Shown piece after piece: positions 32,719-41,363 of a stretch of DNA of 64,000 nucleotides (position 1 is its first letter; each line of letters begins with the position of its first letter). The translations under genes and the position numbers were made by a program. Source of the DNA: Sphingomonas sp. J315 (GTDB lineage Bacteria; Pseudomonadota; Alphaproteobacteria; Sphingomonadales; Sphingomonadaceae). The stretch is from contig NZ_CP088296.1 of assembly GCF_024666595.1 (NCBI RefSeq), positions 3,152,501-3,216,500 of the forward strand, given 5' to 3'. The notes below the pieces were generated by a model that had not been told where the DNA came from, made no database searches, and saw only the letters and a program-made list of their open reading frames with translations.

Positions 32719-34591
32719 TGCGGGCGTTGTTGCTGCTCGCGCTCGCCGCGCCGCTTTCGGCTCAGGCCGCCGATCGCCGAGCCGAGGCTCCCGCCGGGCC
32801 GATCTATACCGACAGCGTTGCGCCGATGGACGCGACCGTCACCACCCGCCTGATGCCGCAGGTCGAGGCGCTGGTCGAACAGCTGCTGCGCGACGGCAAG
32901 GCGACGAAGATCGACGGCGTCGCGGTGTTCGGGGGGCGGGGACAAGTTCCTCCCCGGCAAGATCGCCGCGACCATGGCGCACCGCATCGTCGCGCTCGAC
33001 GCCAACGACCCCCGGCTCGACCAGCGTCTGCGCGAGTTCGCCGACATGGCCGAGCTGACGCTCGCCAACGACAATGAGAGCTGGGGCCTCTATTACTATA
33101 TCAACGCCCTACACGACCTGCACGCGCGCGGCCTGCTCGAGCGCGCCGTTCGCCCGGCGACCCTCGCGACGCTGCGCCAACGGCTCGACTGGCGCCGCTT
33201 CGTGCGGCCCGATCTCAGCCTGATCAACCTGCCCAACAATTATTACGGCGTTGCCTTCTCGATCGCGCGTTTTCGCCATTTGCTTGGCTGGGAGGATGCC
33301 AGCGCGGGCGACCAGCTGCTCGCGCGGATGATCGACCATTATCGGAAATATTCGGGCGAGTATGGCTTTGCCGACGAGACCGAAGGGAAGGGGCGGTTCG
33401 ACCGTTATTCGGTGCTGCTGATCGGCGAGATCGCGCACCGCCTGCTCGAAACCGGGATGACGCCGAGCGACGAGGTCAAGGCGTGGCTGCGCAAGTCGGT
33501 CGACCTGCTGCTCCTGCGCTTCAACCTGCATGGCGAGGGGTTCGAATATGGCCGCAGCATCGGCACTTATGGCGACACCGCGTTCCTGGAGGTGCTGACC
33601 GCCGCCGCCTTGCTCAAGGTGATGACCCCGGTGGAAGAGCGCATGGCCTATGCCTTCTCCAGCCGGGTGACGGCGCGCTACATGGATTTCTGGATCGACC
33701 CCGTCAGCGGATCGGTCGACATGTGGGGTCGCACGGCGTGGGGGGCAGGGGCGGCGCACCGATGTCTATCGCGGCGAAGCGCGCATCCTGGGGGAGAATT
33801 TCAGCCTCGCGCGCCAGCATATCTACACCAACGCGATCTGGAACCGGCTCGGCTATCGCGGTCAGGCGCCCGATCCGGGATTCGGGCGCTGGTTGGGCAC
33901 GCTGCCGCGCTCGACCACGACCTGGTTCGCGCGCGGGCTGCACGATCGCGGGCTGGTGACGATCCGCGACGGCAATCGGATGATCTCGTTGCCGATCATC
34001 AACGGGGCAGAGGGGCAGCATATGAACAACCCCTATTTCCCGATCCCCTTCTCGCCCGGCATGCTCGCCGGGTCGGCGGACGCGGCCTTCCCGCAGCTGC
34101 TGCCGCGCGTCACCCTGGGCGACGGCACCGTGCTGATGCCGCTCGCCTTCTTCAAGGATGTGCGGGTGACGCGGCGTGGCGCGGTGACCGAGGTCCGCTG
34201 GCACCAGACTGCGCTCGACCGGATGGGGGGCAATGATGCGCAACTCGACACGCGGGTGTCCATCGAAACGCACTATCGCTTTTCGCCCGGCAAGATCGAG
34301 CGGCGCGACCGCATCGTCCCGGCGGAGGGCGTGAAAATCGGCCGCATCGACATGGAGTTTGCGACCTTCTCCGGCGATCCGGCAAAGCAGCCGGGCGGGG
34401 TGCGGTTCGCGCGCGGCGCGGTGCAGCGCTTCGTCGCCTCCGGCTATGGCGATTGCGATGCCCAACCGGCGTCGGACCCGGTGTATCGGTCGCCGACCGG
34501 ACCCTTCTCTACCGTCGTCAAATGCAGCCGTTTCGCAGCTGAAATAGACTCGCGCGCCATAGCGACGGTTTGGTCTTTGTCATACAACTAG
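32718..34591 (+). pseudogene. Large secreted toroid-type protein, possible polysaccharide lyase, broken by two extra Gs
   Basis: Start MRALLLLALAAPLSAQAADR is a signal peptide. Protein-like sequence then continues in three frames. It jumps at the six-G tract 32931-32936 and again at 33740-33745; removing one G at each restores one frame of about 623 residues. The N-terminal half is helical (LLARMIDHYRKYSGEYGFAD; DRYSVLLIGEIAHRLLE; EGFEYGRSIGTYGDTAFLEV), like the alpha/alpha toroid of several lyases. The second half is beta-rich (GNRMISLPIINGAEGQHMNN onward). I cannot name a family. The GH105 gene before it and TonB gene after it suggest it cuts the main chain of the target polymer. It is probably intact in the organism. 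Confidence 0.7.
34577..34587. promoter_or_regulatory. TTGTCATACAA palindromic site, candidate GntR operator
   Basis: TTGT and ACAA arms flank CAT. The site lies in the last codons of the preceding gene, 109 bases before the TonB receptor start. It shares its arms with 31413-31423 and all but the last base with 34624-34634. Confidence 0.55.
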
Positions 34592-34604
34592 TCCGAAAGG
34601 GGAG

Positions 34605-34633
34605 TTGACGCGCATTGGGCTAGTTGTCATACA
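34605..34633 (+). promoter_or_regulatory. Candidate sigma-70-type promoter of the TonB receptor gene with overlapping operator
   Basis: TTGACG at 34605-34610 and CATACA at 34628-34633 are 17 bases apart. A TTGT-N3-ACA site (34624-34634) covers the -10, and the TGACACCGGTATCA palindrome (34640-34653) lies at or just after the expected start point. Repression by two proteins would fit this layout. Confidence 0.45.
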
Positions 34634-34639
34634 CATCGT

Positions 34640-34653
34640 TGACACCGGTATCA
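34640..34653. promoter_or_regulatory. TGACACCGGTATCA palindrome, candidate operator
   Basis: One base off a perfect palindrome and a sister of the site at 31459-31472. It lies 43 bases before the TonB receptor ATG, at about the transcription start. Confidence 0.45.
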
Positions 34654-34695
34654 GCCGGGCCGGGATCCGATATCCCGCAATCGGGGAGAGTTGGG

Positions 34696-37600
34696 ATGAG
34701 GAAGATTTCGGCCATCGCGATCCGCGGGTCGCTGCTGGCATCGGCGGCTCTGGCGGTATGCGCGCCGGCTGTGGCGCAGGAAGATGCGCCTGCGACTGCC
34801 GCTCAGTCCGACGAAGATGAAATCCTCGTCACCGGCTCTCGCGCGACTCAGCGCACATCGATCGAGTTCAAGCGCAACGCCGACGTCGTCGTTGACGGAC
34901 TGGTCAGCGACGAGATCGGCGCGACGCCGGACAACAGCGTCGGCGACACGCTGGAGCGGATCGTCGGCGTCTCGGCCGACCGGTTCAAGGGCAACGCGAA
35001 CGAACTGTCGGTGCGCGGCCTTGGCCCCACACTCAGCTTTTCGACCTTCAACGGGCGCGAGGTGTCGACCGCCGGCCCCGACCGCTCGGTTGCCTTCCAG
35101 CAATTCCCGTCGGAGCTGGTCAACGGCGTGCTGGTCTATAAATCGCAGCGCGCCGATTTCCTCGAAGGCGGCGTCGGCGGGGTGATCGAGCTGCGGTCGA
35201 TGAAGCCGCTCGATTACGGGAAACGGCGCATCCAGTTCGAGATCCGCGGCGATTTCCAGCCCAAGGACGATGACGTCTATCAGCATGACGGCCTCGGCTA
35301 TCGCGCCAATTTCTCCTACACCGACCAGTTCTCGACCGGGCTGGGCGATATCGGCATCTCGATCGGCTATCAGCGCCAGGATACGACTGCGCCGGAAGAT
35401 TATTACAACGCGAACTCGACCTTCCAGCTGTGCAATACCTCGGCAAACAATCCGTGGCTTCTGACCGGCAACGCCGCCGCCCTGAACGCGGCAGGGGCTG
35501 GGCAGAACTGCACCAACGCCACCGGCCCGCGTACCGTTAGCGGCACGGTGATCGGCGAAACACGCGGCGACGCCTATTTCGCCAACAGCTCGCGCAGCTT
35601 CCGCACCCAGCAGACGTCGGAAATCCGCGACGGCATCATCGGCGCGCTGCAATGGCGGCCGCACAGCGATTTCGAGGTGGCGATCGACGGCCAGTATTCG
35701 AACCGCGCCAGCCTTGAGGACCGTAACGTTCTGGGCATCACCGAGGGCCTTCGCGGCGTCCAGCCGCTCGTGATCAGCGATGGCGCCAATGGCGACCGCC
35801 CCGGCGCGCTGCTCAGCTATCGCGGCAACTCCAACCTCGAAAACCAGCTCGAAACGCGCCAGCGGGAATGAGGAGTATCTGGGCGGCGGCCTCAACCTGA
35901 TCTGGTCGCCCGACCGCTGGAACATCGCGCTCGACGGCTCATATTCGCGCAGCCACCGCACCGAAACGCAGAAGCAGACGCGCATGCGCTCGACAACGCG
36001 CGTGCCGTACACGCTGACCTATGACGGCGACAATGTCGTGCCGACCGTCGATTTCGGCACGTTCGACATCACCAACCACGCCAATTTCCTCGCGACCGGC
36101 AACACCGCCGTGTATGCGCGCAACCGCTTCGTCACCGACCGGCAGGACGAAATCTGGGCCGCGCGCTTCGACGTCGAGCGTGAGCTGGACGGGTTCATCA
36201 CCTCGGTGAAAATCGGCGGTCGCTTCTCCGACCACCACCGCACCAACGACAATGCGCGCAACAACGATCTGAACACGATCCCCGGCACCACTGCAGAGGT
36301 GGCGGCGCGCATCACGCTGGCCAACCAGCAATGCCGCGTGCCGTTCACGACCAGCAGCTACATGTCGGGCATGGGCGGCAACGTCACGCGCTGGGCGACG
36401 TTCGACAATGACTGCCTGTTCCGCACCTTCACCGGCAGCGACGACGCGCTTCCGATCCCCGCCGATGGCCGCGATCCGAGCGACATCGATGTGCGGGAGC
36501 GGATCTGGTCGGCCTATGCCATGGCCAATTTCCGCCAGGATGAGGGCGCGTTGCCGTTCAGCGGCAATGTCGGCCTGCGCTATGTGCGCACCGACATCAC
36601 CTCGATCGGCTATCGCCAGGCCTATCGCATCGTGATCGACACGCCGGGCGACAGCTACGCCGTCAGCGTCGATCCGGCGGGGCAGCTCCAGACCAACACG
36701 CTCAAGGGCAAATACGAATATCTGCTGCCCAGCGCGAACATCGCGTTCGACCTCAGCGACCAGCTGAAGCTGCGCCTCGCCGCCTATCGCGCCATTGCGC
36801 GATCGGGGATCGAGAGCTTCGGCGCGGGGATCAACTTGAACCCCTCGGCGGGCACCGGTCTCGACAACATCATCTTCAACGCGACGACCGGGAACCCAAA
36901 CCTCAAGCCGCTGCGCGCCTGGAATCTAGATGCCAGCGTCGAACTCTATGCGTCGAAGGACACGTTGCTGTCGGTCGCGGGCTATTACAAATGGGCCAAG
37001 GGCACGGTCATCGGGCGGTCGGAGCCGGTGCCGACCGACATCACCGTCACCACCATCCGAGACGGCGGTGCGCCGACGACCGAGACGTTCGAAATCGAGC
37101 CGGTCGGCCCGGCCAACGATCTGGAAACGCGCCACCTTTATGGCGTGGAGGCGACGTTCAGCCATGTCCTGACCTGGCTGCCCGACCCGCTCGACGGCTT
37201 CGGAATTCAGGGATCGGTCAACCGCGCCTTCGCCAATTTCGAATATCCCGATACCTCGCCGATCGCGGCCTATGTCGACGACGCGAACCTGATCGGCCTG
37301 TCCAAGTGGACCGCCAGCGGATCGGTGTGGTTCGAGAAATGGGGGATGTCGCTGCGCGCGAACGTCCGCCACCGCTCTGACTATTACAAGCCCAATGGCG
37401 GCACCAACCGCTACATCCGGCCCGGTACCTATCTCAATCTGTCGGCCCAATATAACCTGACCAAGAACGTCCAGATCAAGCTGCAGGCGCTCAACGTCAC
37501 CGGTGAACCGGACATCATGTACAAGGGTACGTACGACAATATCGCCGAGGTCTCGAACAGCGGCACGCAATATTTCTTCGGCTTCCGGGTCCGCCTGTGA
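34696..37600 (+). pseudogene. TonB-dependent outer-membrane receptor, broken by one extra G
   Basis: The product begins with a signal peptide (MRKISAIAIRGSLLASAALA). The plug domain follows: DEDEILVTGSRATQRTSIEF, EIGATPDNSVGDTLERIVGV, ELSVRGLGPTLSFSTFNGRE, LEGGVGGVIELRS. A long series of beta strands ends in the typical terminal aromatic strand YFFGFRVRL. The frame shifts at the GGG at 35864-35866; dropping one G joins ETRQR to NEEYLGGGLNLIW and gives one protein of 967 residues, a usual length for sugar receptors of sphingomonads. It should import oligosaccharides from the locus substrate. The break is probably a sequencing error. Its stop overlaps the next gene (GTGA). Confidence 0.9.
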
Positions 37601-38841
37601 GCGCACGCAACCTCGGCTGGGCCATCCCTCTCTCGGTCCTTGCCACCGTCGCCGCCGCGGGGTCTCCACCCCCGGCGGCGGCCTTTTCATCCACGCAACA
37701 GTGCGCGGGCGTCGACGGCTATGCCGCTGCGTTCGAAGGGCGCCGCACCTTCACGCTGCGCCCGTCCGAACTGACCGCGATCAAGGCGGCACTGCCGAGC
37801 GACGCGAAAGCGAAGGGGGAACTCGCCGCGCTGGTGAAGCGCGCCGACGCCGCGGTCGCGCGCAAGCCCGGCAGCGTGCTCGACAAGCGCACTATCCCGC
37901 CGTCCAACGACCGCAAGGATTATATCAGCCTCGCCCCCTATTGGTGGCCCGATCCCGCCAACCCGACCGGCCCCTATGTCCGCCGTGACGGCGAGGTGAA
38001 CCCGGAACGCAACACCAACCGCTTCGACCGCACCGCGCTCGGCCGCATGGGCAGTGACGCCGATCTGCTCGGCCTTGCCTATTATTACACCGGCGACCGC
38101 CGCTATGCCGACAAGCTGGCGGCGATCGTCCGCGCCTGGTTCCTCGACCCCGCGACGGCGATGAACCCGAACATGAACTATGCCCAGATGGTCCCCGGCC
38201 GCTCGAACGGACGTCCCGAAGGCGTGCTCGACACCAGTACGTTCATCGGGGTGATCGACGCGGTCGGGCTGGCCGGTCCCTCGGGCGCGCTGTCGCCGGA
38301 TGAGGTCAGGGCGCTGGAGGGCTGGTTCTCCCGCTATCTCGACTGGATGCTGTCCAGCGCGAACGGGAAGGGCGAGGGCGCGAAGAACAACAATCACGGC
38401 ATCTGGTACGACGCCCAGGTCAGCCGTTTCGCGCTGTTCGCGCGCCGCCCCGATCTCGCGCGCAAGATCGTCGCCGACTTCCCGAAAAGGCGCATCGAGA
38501 AGCAGATGCAGCCGGGCGGCGCGCTGCCCGACGAACTCGCCCGCACCCGCAGCGCGCATTATTCGATCTACGCGATCGAGCCCGCGTACCACGTCGCCGA
38601 CACCGCCGCGTGCCTCGGTGTCGATCTCTACAGCTGGGCCGACGGCAAGGGCCGCTCGCTCCGCGCCGCCACCGACTTCATCGCCGCCTATCGTGGGCGT
38701 GCCGAGGCGTGGCCGTACAAGGAGATGAAGTGGCCGGCGGAGGAGCTCGACGCGCTACTGGTTCGCGCAGATGTTGCCTGGCCGAGCGTGTGGGAACGCC
38801 GCAGTGAAGGCGATGTCGTGCTGCGCTATCGGGTGCGCTGA
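37597..38841 (+). CDS. Alginate-lyase-family (PL38-like) secreted polysaccharide lyase
   Basis: The 414-residue exported protein has an N-terminal hydrophobic signal (WAIPLSVLATVAAAG). It resembles the helical alginate-lyase superfamily: RKDYISLAPYWWPDPANPTG, YYYTGDRRYADKLAAIVRAW, NYAQMVPGRSNGRPEGVLDT, and the NNNHGIWYDAQVSRFALF segment, whose Asn and His are likely in the active site. Related enzymes cut alginate or glucuronan by beta-elimination. The GTG start overlaps the TonB receptor stop. In this locus it probably makes unsaturated oligosaccharides for the GH105 enzyme. The exact family and substrate need comparison. Confidence 0.8.
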   Translation: MSARNLGWAIPLSVLATVAAAGSPPPAAAFSSTQQCAGVDGYAAAFEGRRTFTLRPSELTAIKAALPSDAKAKGELAALVKRADAAVARKPGSVLDKRTIPPSNDRKDYISLAPYWWPDPANPTGPYVRRDGEVNPERNTNRFDRTALGRMGSDADLLGLAYYYTGDRRYADKLAAIVRAWFLDPATAMNPNMNYAQMVPGRSNGRPEGVLDTSTFIGVIDAVGLAGPSGALSPDEVRALEGWFSRYLDWMLSSANGKGEGAKNNNHGIWYDAQVSRFALFARRPDLARKIVADFPKRRIEKQMQPGGALPDELARTRSAHYSIYAIEPAYHVADTAACLGVDLYSWADGKGRSLRAATDFIAAYRGRAEAWPYKEMKWPAEELDALLVRADVAWPSVWERRSEGDVVLRYRVR

Positions 38842-38853
38842 CCCCATTTGTTA

Positions 38854-38874
38854 CCCCTCCCTTTCAGGGAGGGG
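38854..38874. terminator. Hairpin between convergent genes
   Basis: CCCCTCCC and GGGAGGGG pair perfectly around TTTCA, between the convergent lyase and rarA stops. There is no T tract, so it may be a bidirectional terminator or one of the G-rich palindromes of this genome. Confidence 0.5.
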
Positions 38875-38882
38875 AGGTAGGG

Positions 38883-40193
38883 CTACCGCCCCCGCCGCTC
38901 GTCCCACCACGCCAGCCGCTCGGCGATGCGCCTCTCCAGCCCGCGATCGGTCGGCGTATAGAAGGTCTGCGGCGTCATCTCCTCGGGCCAGTAGTTGGCG
39001 CCACTGAACCCGCCTTCGGCATCATGGTCATAGGCATAGTCCTTGCCATAGCCGATCTCCTTCATCAGCCTGGTCGGCGCATTGAGGATGTTCTGCGGCG
39101 GCATCAGCGACCCGGTCTCCTTGGCCGAGCGCCACGCCGACTTCATCGCCATATAAGCCGCGTTCGATTTGGGCGCGGTCGCGCAATAGAGGCAAGCCTG
39201 CACGATCGCCAACTCGCCCTCAGGTGAGCCGAGAAACTCGTAGCTGTCCTTGGCGGCGAGGCACTGGACCAAAGCCTGCGGGTCGGCGAGGCCGATATCC
39301 TCGCTCGCGAACCGCACCAGCCGGCGCAGCACGTAGAGCGGCTCCTCACCCGCTACCAGCATCCGTGCGAGATAATAGAGCGCCGCCTGCGGATCGCTCC
39401 CGCGCAGCGATTTGTGCAGCGCGGAGATGAGGTTGTAATGCCCCTCGCGATCCTTGTCGTACACCGCGACCCGGCGCTGGAGGAACGCCGACAGCCCCGC
39501 AGGGTCGAGCGGCGCGTCGAAGCTGACCGAGTAGAGCGTCTCCGCCTGATTGAGCAGGAAGCGCCCGTCGCCATCCGCACTCGCCACCAGCGCGTCGCGC
39601 GCCTCGGGGGTGAGGGGGAGGGGGCGGCCCTCGATCGCCTCGGCGCGGTCGAGCAACTGGCTCAGCGCTTGATGGTCGAGCCGTCGCAGGATCAGCACCT
39701 GCGCCCGGCTGAGCAAAGCCGCATTCAGTTCGAACGACGGATTTTCGGTCGTCGCGCCGACCAGCGTCACCGTCCCGTCCTCGACGAACGGCAGAAACCC
39801 GTCCTGCTGCGCGCGGTTGAAGCGGTGGATCTCGTCCACGAACAACAAGGTGCGCTGGCCGATACGGGCGAATTCCTTCGCTTCGGCAAACACCTTTTTG
39901 AGGTCCGCGACGCCCGAAAACACCGCGCTGATCGCGACGAAGCGCAATCCCACCGCATCGGCGAGCAGCCGCGCGGTCGTCGTCTTGCCCGTCCCCGGCG
40001 GTCCCCACAGGATGATCGACGACAGCTTCCCCGCCGCCACCATCCGCCCGATCGCGCCCTCTGCCCCGGTCAGATGCTCCTGGCCCACCACCTCCTCCAG
40101 CCGCGCCGGGCGCAGTCGGTCGGCCAGCGGCGCGGACGCGGAAATTTCGGATGGGGAGGCGGCGGGTTCGGTCCCGCCGAACAGATCGGTCAT
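38883..40193 (-). CDS. rarA: Replication-associated recombination protein RarA (MgsA)
   Basis: A 436-residue AAA+ ATPase acting at stalled replication forks. Walker A is WGPPGTGKTT near residues 63-72, and Walker B is LLFVDEIHRFNRAQQD. Sensor 1 is LVGATTENPSFELN, and the C-terminal tetramerisation region has LVRFASEDIGLADPQAL and LMKEIGYGKDYAYD. I chose the ATG at 40193 (MTDLFGG), which fits the family. An exact GTTC-N7-GTTC LexA box ends three bases before it, leaving no room for a ribosome site, so the message may be leaderless. Confidence 0.95.
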   Translation of the reverse strand: MTDLFGGTEPAASPSEISASAPLADRLRPARLEEVVGQEHLTGAEGAIGRMVAAGKLSSIILWGPPGTGKTTTARLLADAVGLRFVAISAVFSGVADLKKVFAEAKEFARIGQRTLLFVDEIHRFNRAQQDGFLPFVEDGTVTLVGATTENPSFELNAALLSRAQVLILRRLDHQALSQLLDRAEAIEGRPLPLTPEARDALVASADGDGRFLLNQAETLYSVSFDAPLDPAGLSAFLQRRVAVYDKDREGHYNLISALHKSLRGSDPQAALYYLARMLVAGEEPLYVLRRLVRFASEDIGLADPQALVQCLAAKDSYEFLGSPEGELAIVQACLYCATAPKSNAAYMAMKSAWRSAKETGSLMPPQNILNAPTRLMKEIGYGKDYAYDHDAEGGFSGANYWPEEMTPQTFYTPTDRGLERRIAERLAWWDERRGR

Positions 40194-40196
40194 GCG

Positions 40197-40211
40197 GAAC
40201 GATATAGGAAC
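40197..40211 (-). promoter_or_regulatory. LexA box of rarA
   Basis: On the minus strand this reads GTTC-CTATATC-GTTC, the direct-repeat LexA site of alphaproteobacteria, ending three bases before the rarA ATG. The inner TATATC could be the -10 element, with transcription starting near the ATG. A near-identical box precedes radA. Confidence 0.75.
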
Positions 40212-40250
40212 TTCGGCCGGAGTCGCGAAGGGGCTTGTCAAAATGCATTC

Positions 40251-40262
40251 AAGATATATCTT
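40251..40262. promoter_or_regulatory. AAGATATATCTT palindrome, candidate PadR operator
   Basis: A perfect 12-base palindrome 34 bases upstream of the PadR gene start. A TTGTCA (40235) just before it could be a -35. PadR regulators commonly repress their own A/T-rich promoters, so an autoregulatory site is likely. Confidence 0.5.
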
Positions 40263-40296
40263 AGACGCATCACGACTCGGATATGAAGGATCAAGA

Positions 40297-40893
40297 ATGT
40301 TTGGAAGACATCATCGCGGCTTCGGGCCGCACGGGATGCATGCCAGCCGCGGACGCCGCCAATGGGGCCCGTTCACGGTCGAATGGGATATCAACGCAGA
40401 GGCGATGGGCGGGCGCGGTCGCGGCGGCGGGCGTCGTCGCATGTTCAGCGGCGACGAGCTTCGCCTCGTCCTGCTCGCGCTGATCGCCGATCAGCCGCGC
40501 CACGGATACGACCTGATCCGCGAGATCGAGGAGCGGACCGGCGGCGCCTATGCGCCCAGCCCGGGCGTGGTCTATCCGACGCTGACGCTGCTCGCCGACA
40601 TGGACCATATCGCCGAACAGGCGGCGGAGGGCGCCAAGAAGCTCTATGCGATCACCCCGGCGGGGCAGGCGCATCTTGAGGAAAGCGCCGAACAGGTGAC
40701 CCTGCTGATGGGCCGCCTCGCCGAACTCGGCACGCAGCGCGAACAGAGCGGGCGCAGCCCGGTGCGGCGCGCGATGGGCAATCTCAAAATGGCGGTAATG
40801 CAGCGGCTGAACGACGGCGAAGCGGATCAGGCAACGGTCGACGCAGTGATCGACATCATCGACGCCGCGGCGCGCAAGGTGGAGCGCCTCTGA
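40297..40893 (+). CDS. PadR-family transcription regulator
   Basis: The 198-residue protein has a His/Arg/Gly-rich N-terminus (MFGRHHRGFGPHGMHASRGR). A PadR winged helix follows at about residues 55-130: ELRLVLLALIADQPRHGYDL, IREIEERTGGAYAPSPGVVY, PTLTLLADMDHIAEQ. A helical C-terminal dimerisation arm completes it. PadR proteins are ligand-controlled repressors. The start follows AAGGA by seven bases. The next gene (DUF2218) overlaps its stop (TGATG). The N-terminal histidine cluster might bind metal, but that is a guess. Confidence 0.9.
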   Translation: MFGRHHRGFGPHGMHASRGRRQWGPFTVEWDINAEAMGGRGRGGGRRRMFSGDELRLVLLALIADQPRHGYDLIREIEERTGGAYAPSPGVVYPTLTLLADMDHIAEQAAEGAKKLYAITPAGQAHLEESAEQVTLLMGRLAELGTQREQSGRSPVRRAMGNLKMAVMQRLNDGEADQATVDAVIDIIDAAARKVERL

Positions 40894-41207
40894 TGACTGC
40901 GACCGCAACCGGCTTCGCCGCGACCGACAAGGCGTCGCGTTACCTCCAGCAGCTTTGCAAGCATTGGGAGCACAACCTCAAGGTCGATTATACCGCCGAC
41001 CACGGCACGATCGTCTTCCCGAAGGACGCGCGCGGCGCGAACTGGCCCGGCGATGGGCTGGTTACGCTCGATGCCAAACCCGACGGCATCGCGATCTGCA
41101 TCGACGCCAGCGCACCCGAGCAGGTCGAGGGGCTGAAGGGCGCGATCGAACGCCATATCGACCGCTTCGCGTTTCGCGAGGAAGGGCTGAAATACGATTG
41201 GTCCTAA
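40893..41207 (+). CDS. DUF2218-family protein
   Basis: The 104-residue soluble protein matches the small DUF2218 family: KASRYLQQLCKHWEHNLKVD, GTIVFPKDARGANWPGDGLV, and AICIDASAPEQVEGLKGAIE with RHIDRFAFREEGLKYDW. Its function is unknown. The family often lies next to PadR regulators or siderophore-interacting proteins, and here it forms a two-gene operon with PadR. A palindromic repeat follows it. Confidence 0.85.
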   Translation: MTATATGFAATDKASRYLQQLCKHWEHNLKVDYTADHGTIVFPKDARGANWPGDGLVTLDAKPDGIAICIDASAPEQVEGLKGAIERHIDRFAFREEGLKYDWS

Positions 41208-41210
41208 GTC

Positions 41211-41249
41211 CCCCTCCCGCTTGCGGGAGGGGCTAGGGAGGGCCTGTCA
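41211..41249. repeat. Palindromic intergenic repeat, copy 1
   Basis: CCCCTCCCGCTTGCGGGAGG, a perfect hairpin with GG after it, is followed by GGCT, AGGGAGGGCCTGTCA. The same 39-40 base unit occurs after gap at 59501-59540. Another inverted remnant (AAGCGGGAGGGGAG) lies near 41351, so the whole 41211-41363 gap may be one composite element. Confidence 0.75.
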
Positions 41250-41363
41250 ACACGTCGCCAGGCCGGTGGAGGCCCCCGACCCATTGCCGGGTGAACAGCG
41301 CCCCGCGCTGTTCAGGCCATGCCGGGGGCATGGCCGACCCCGCAATCGCAAGCGGGAGGGGAG

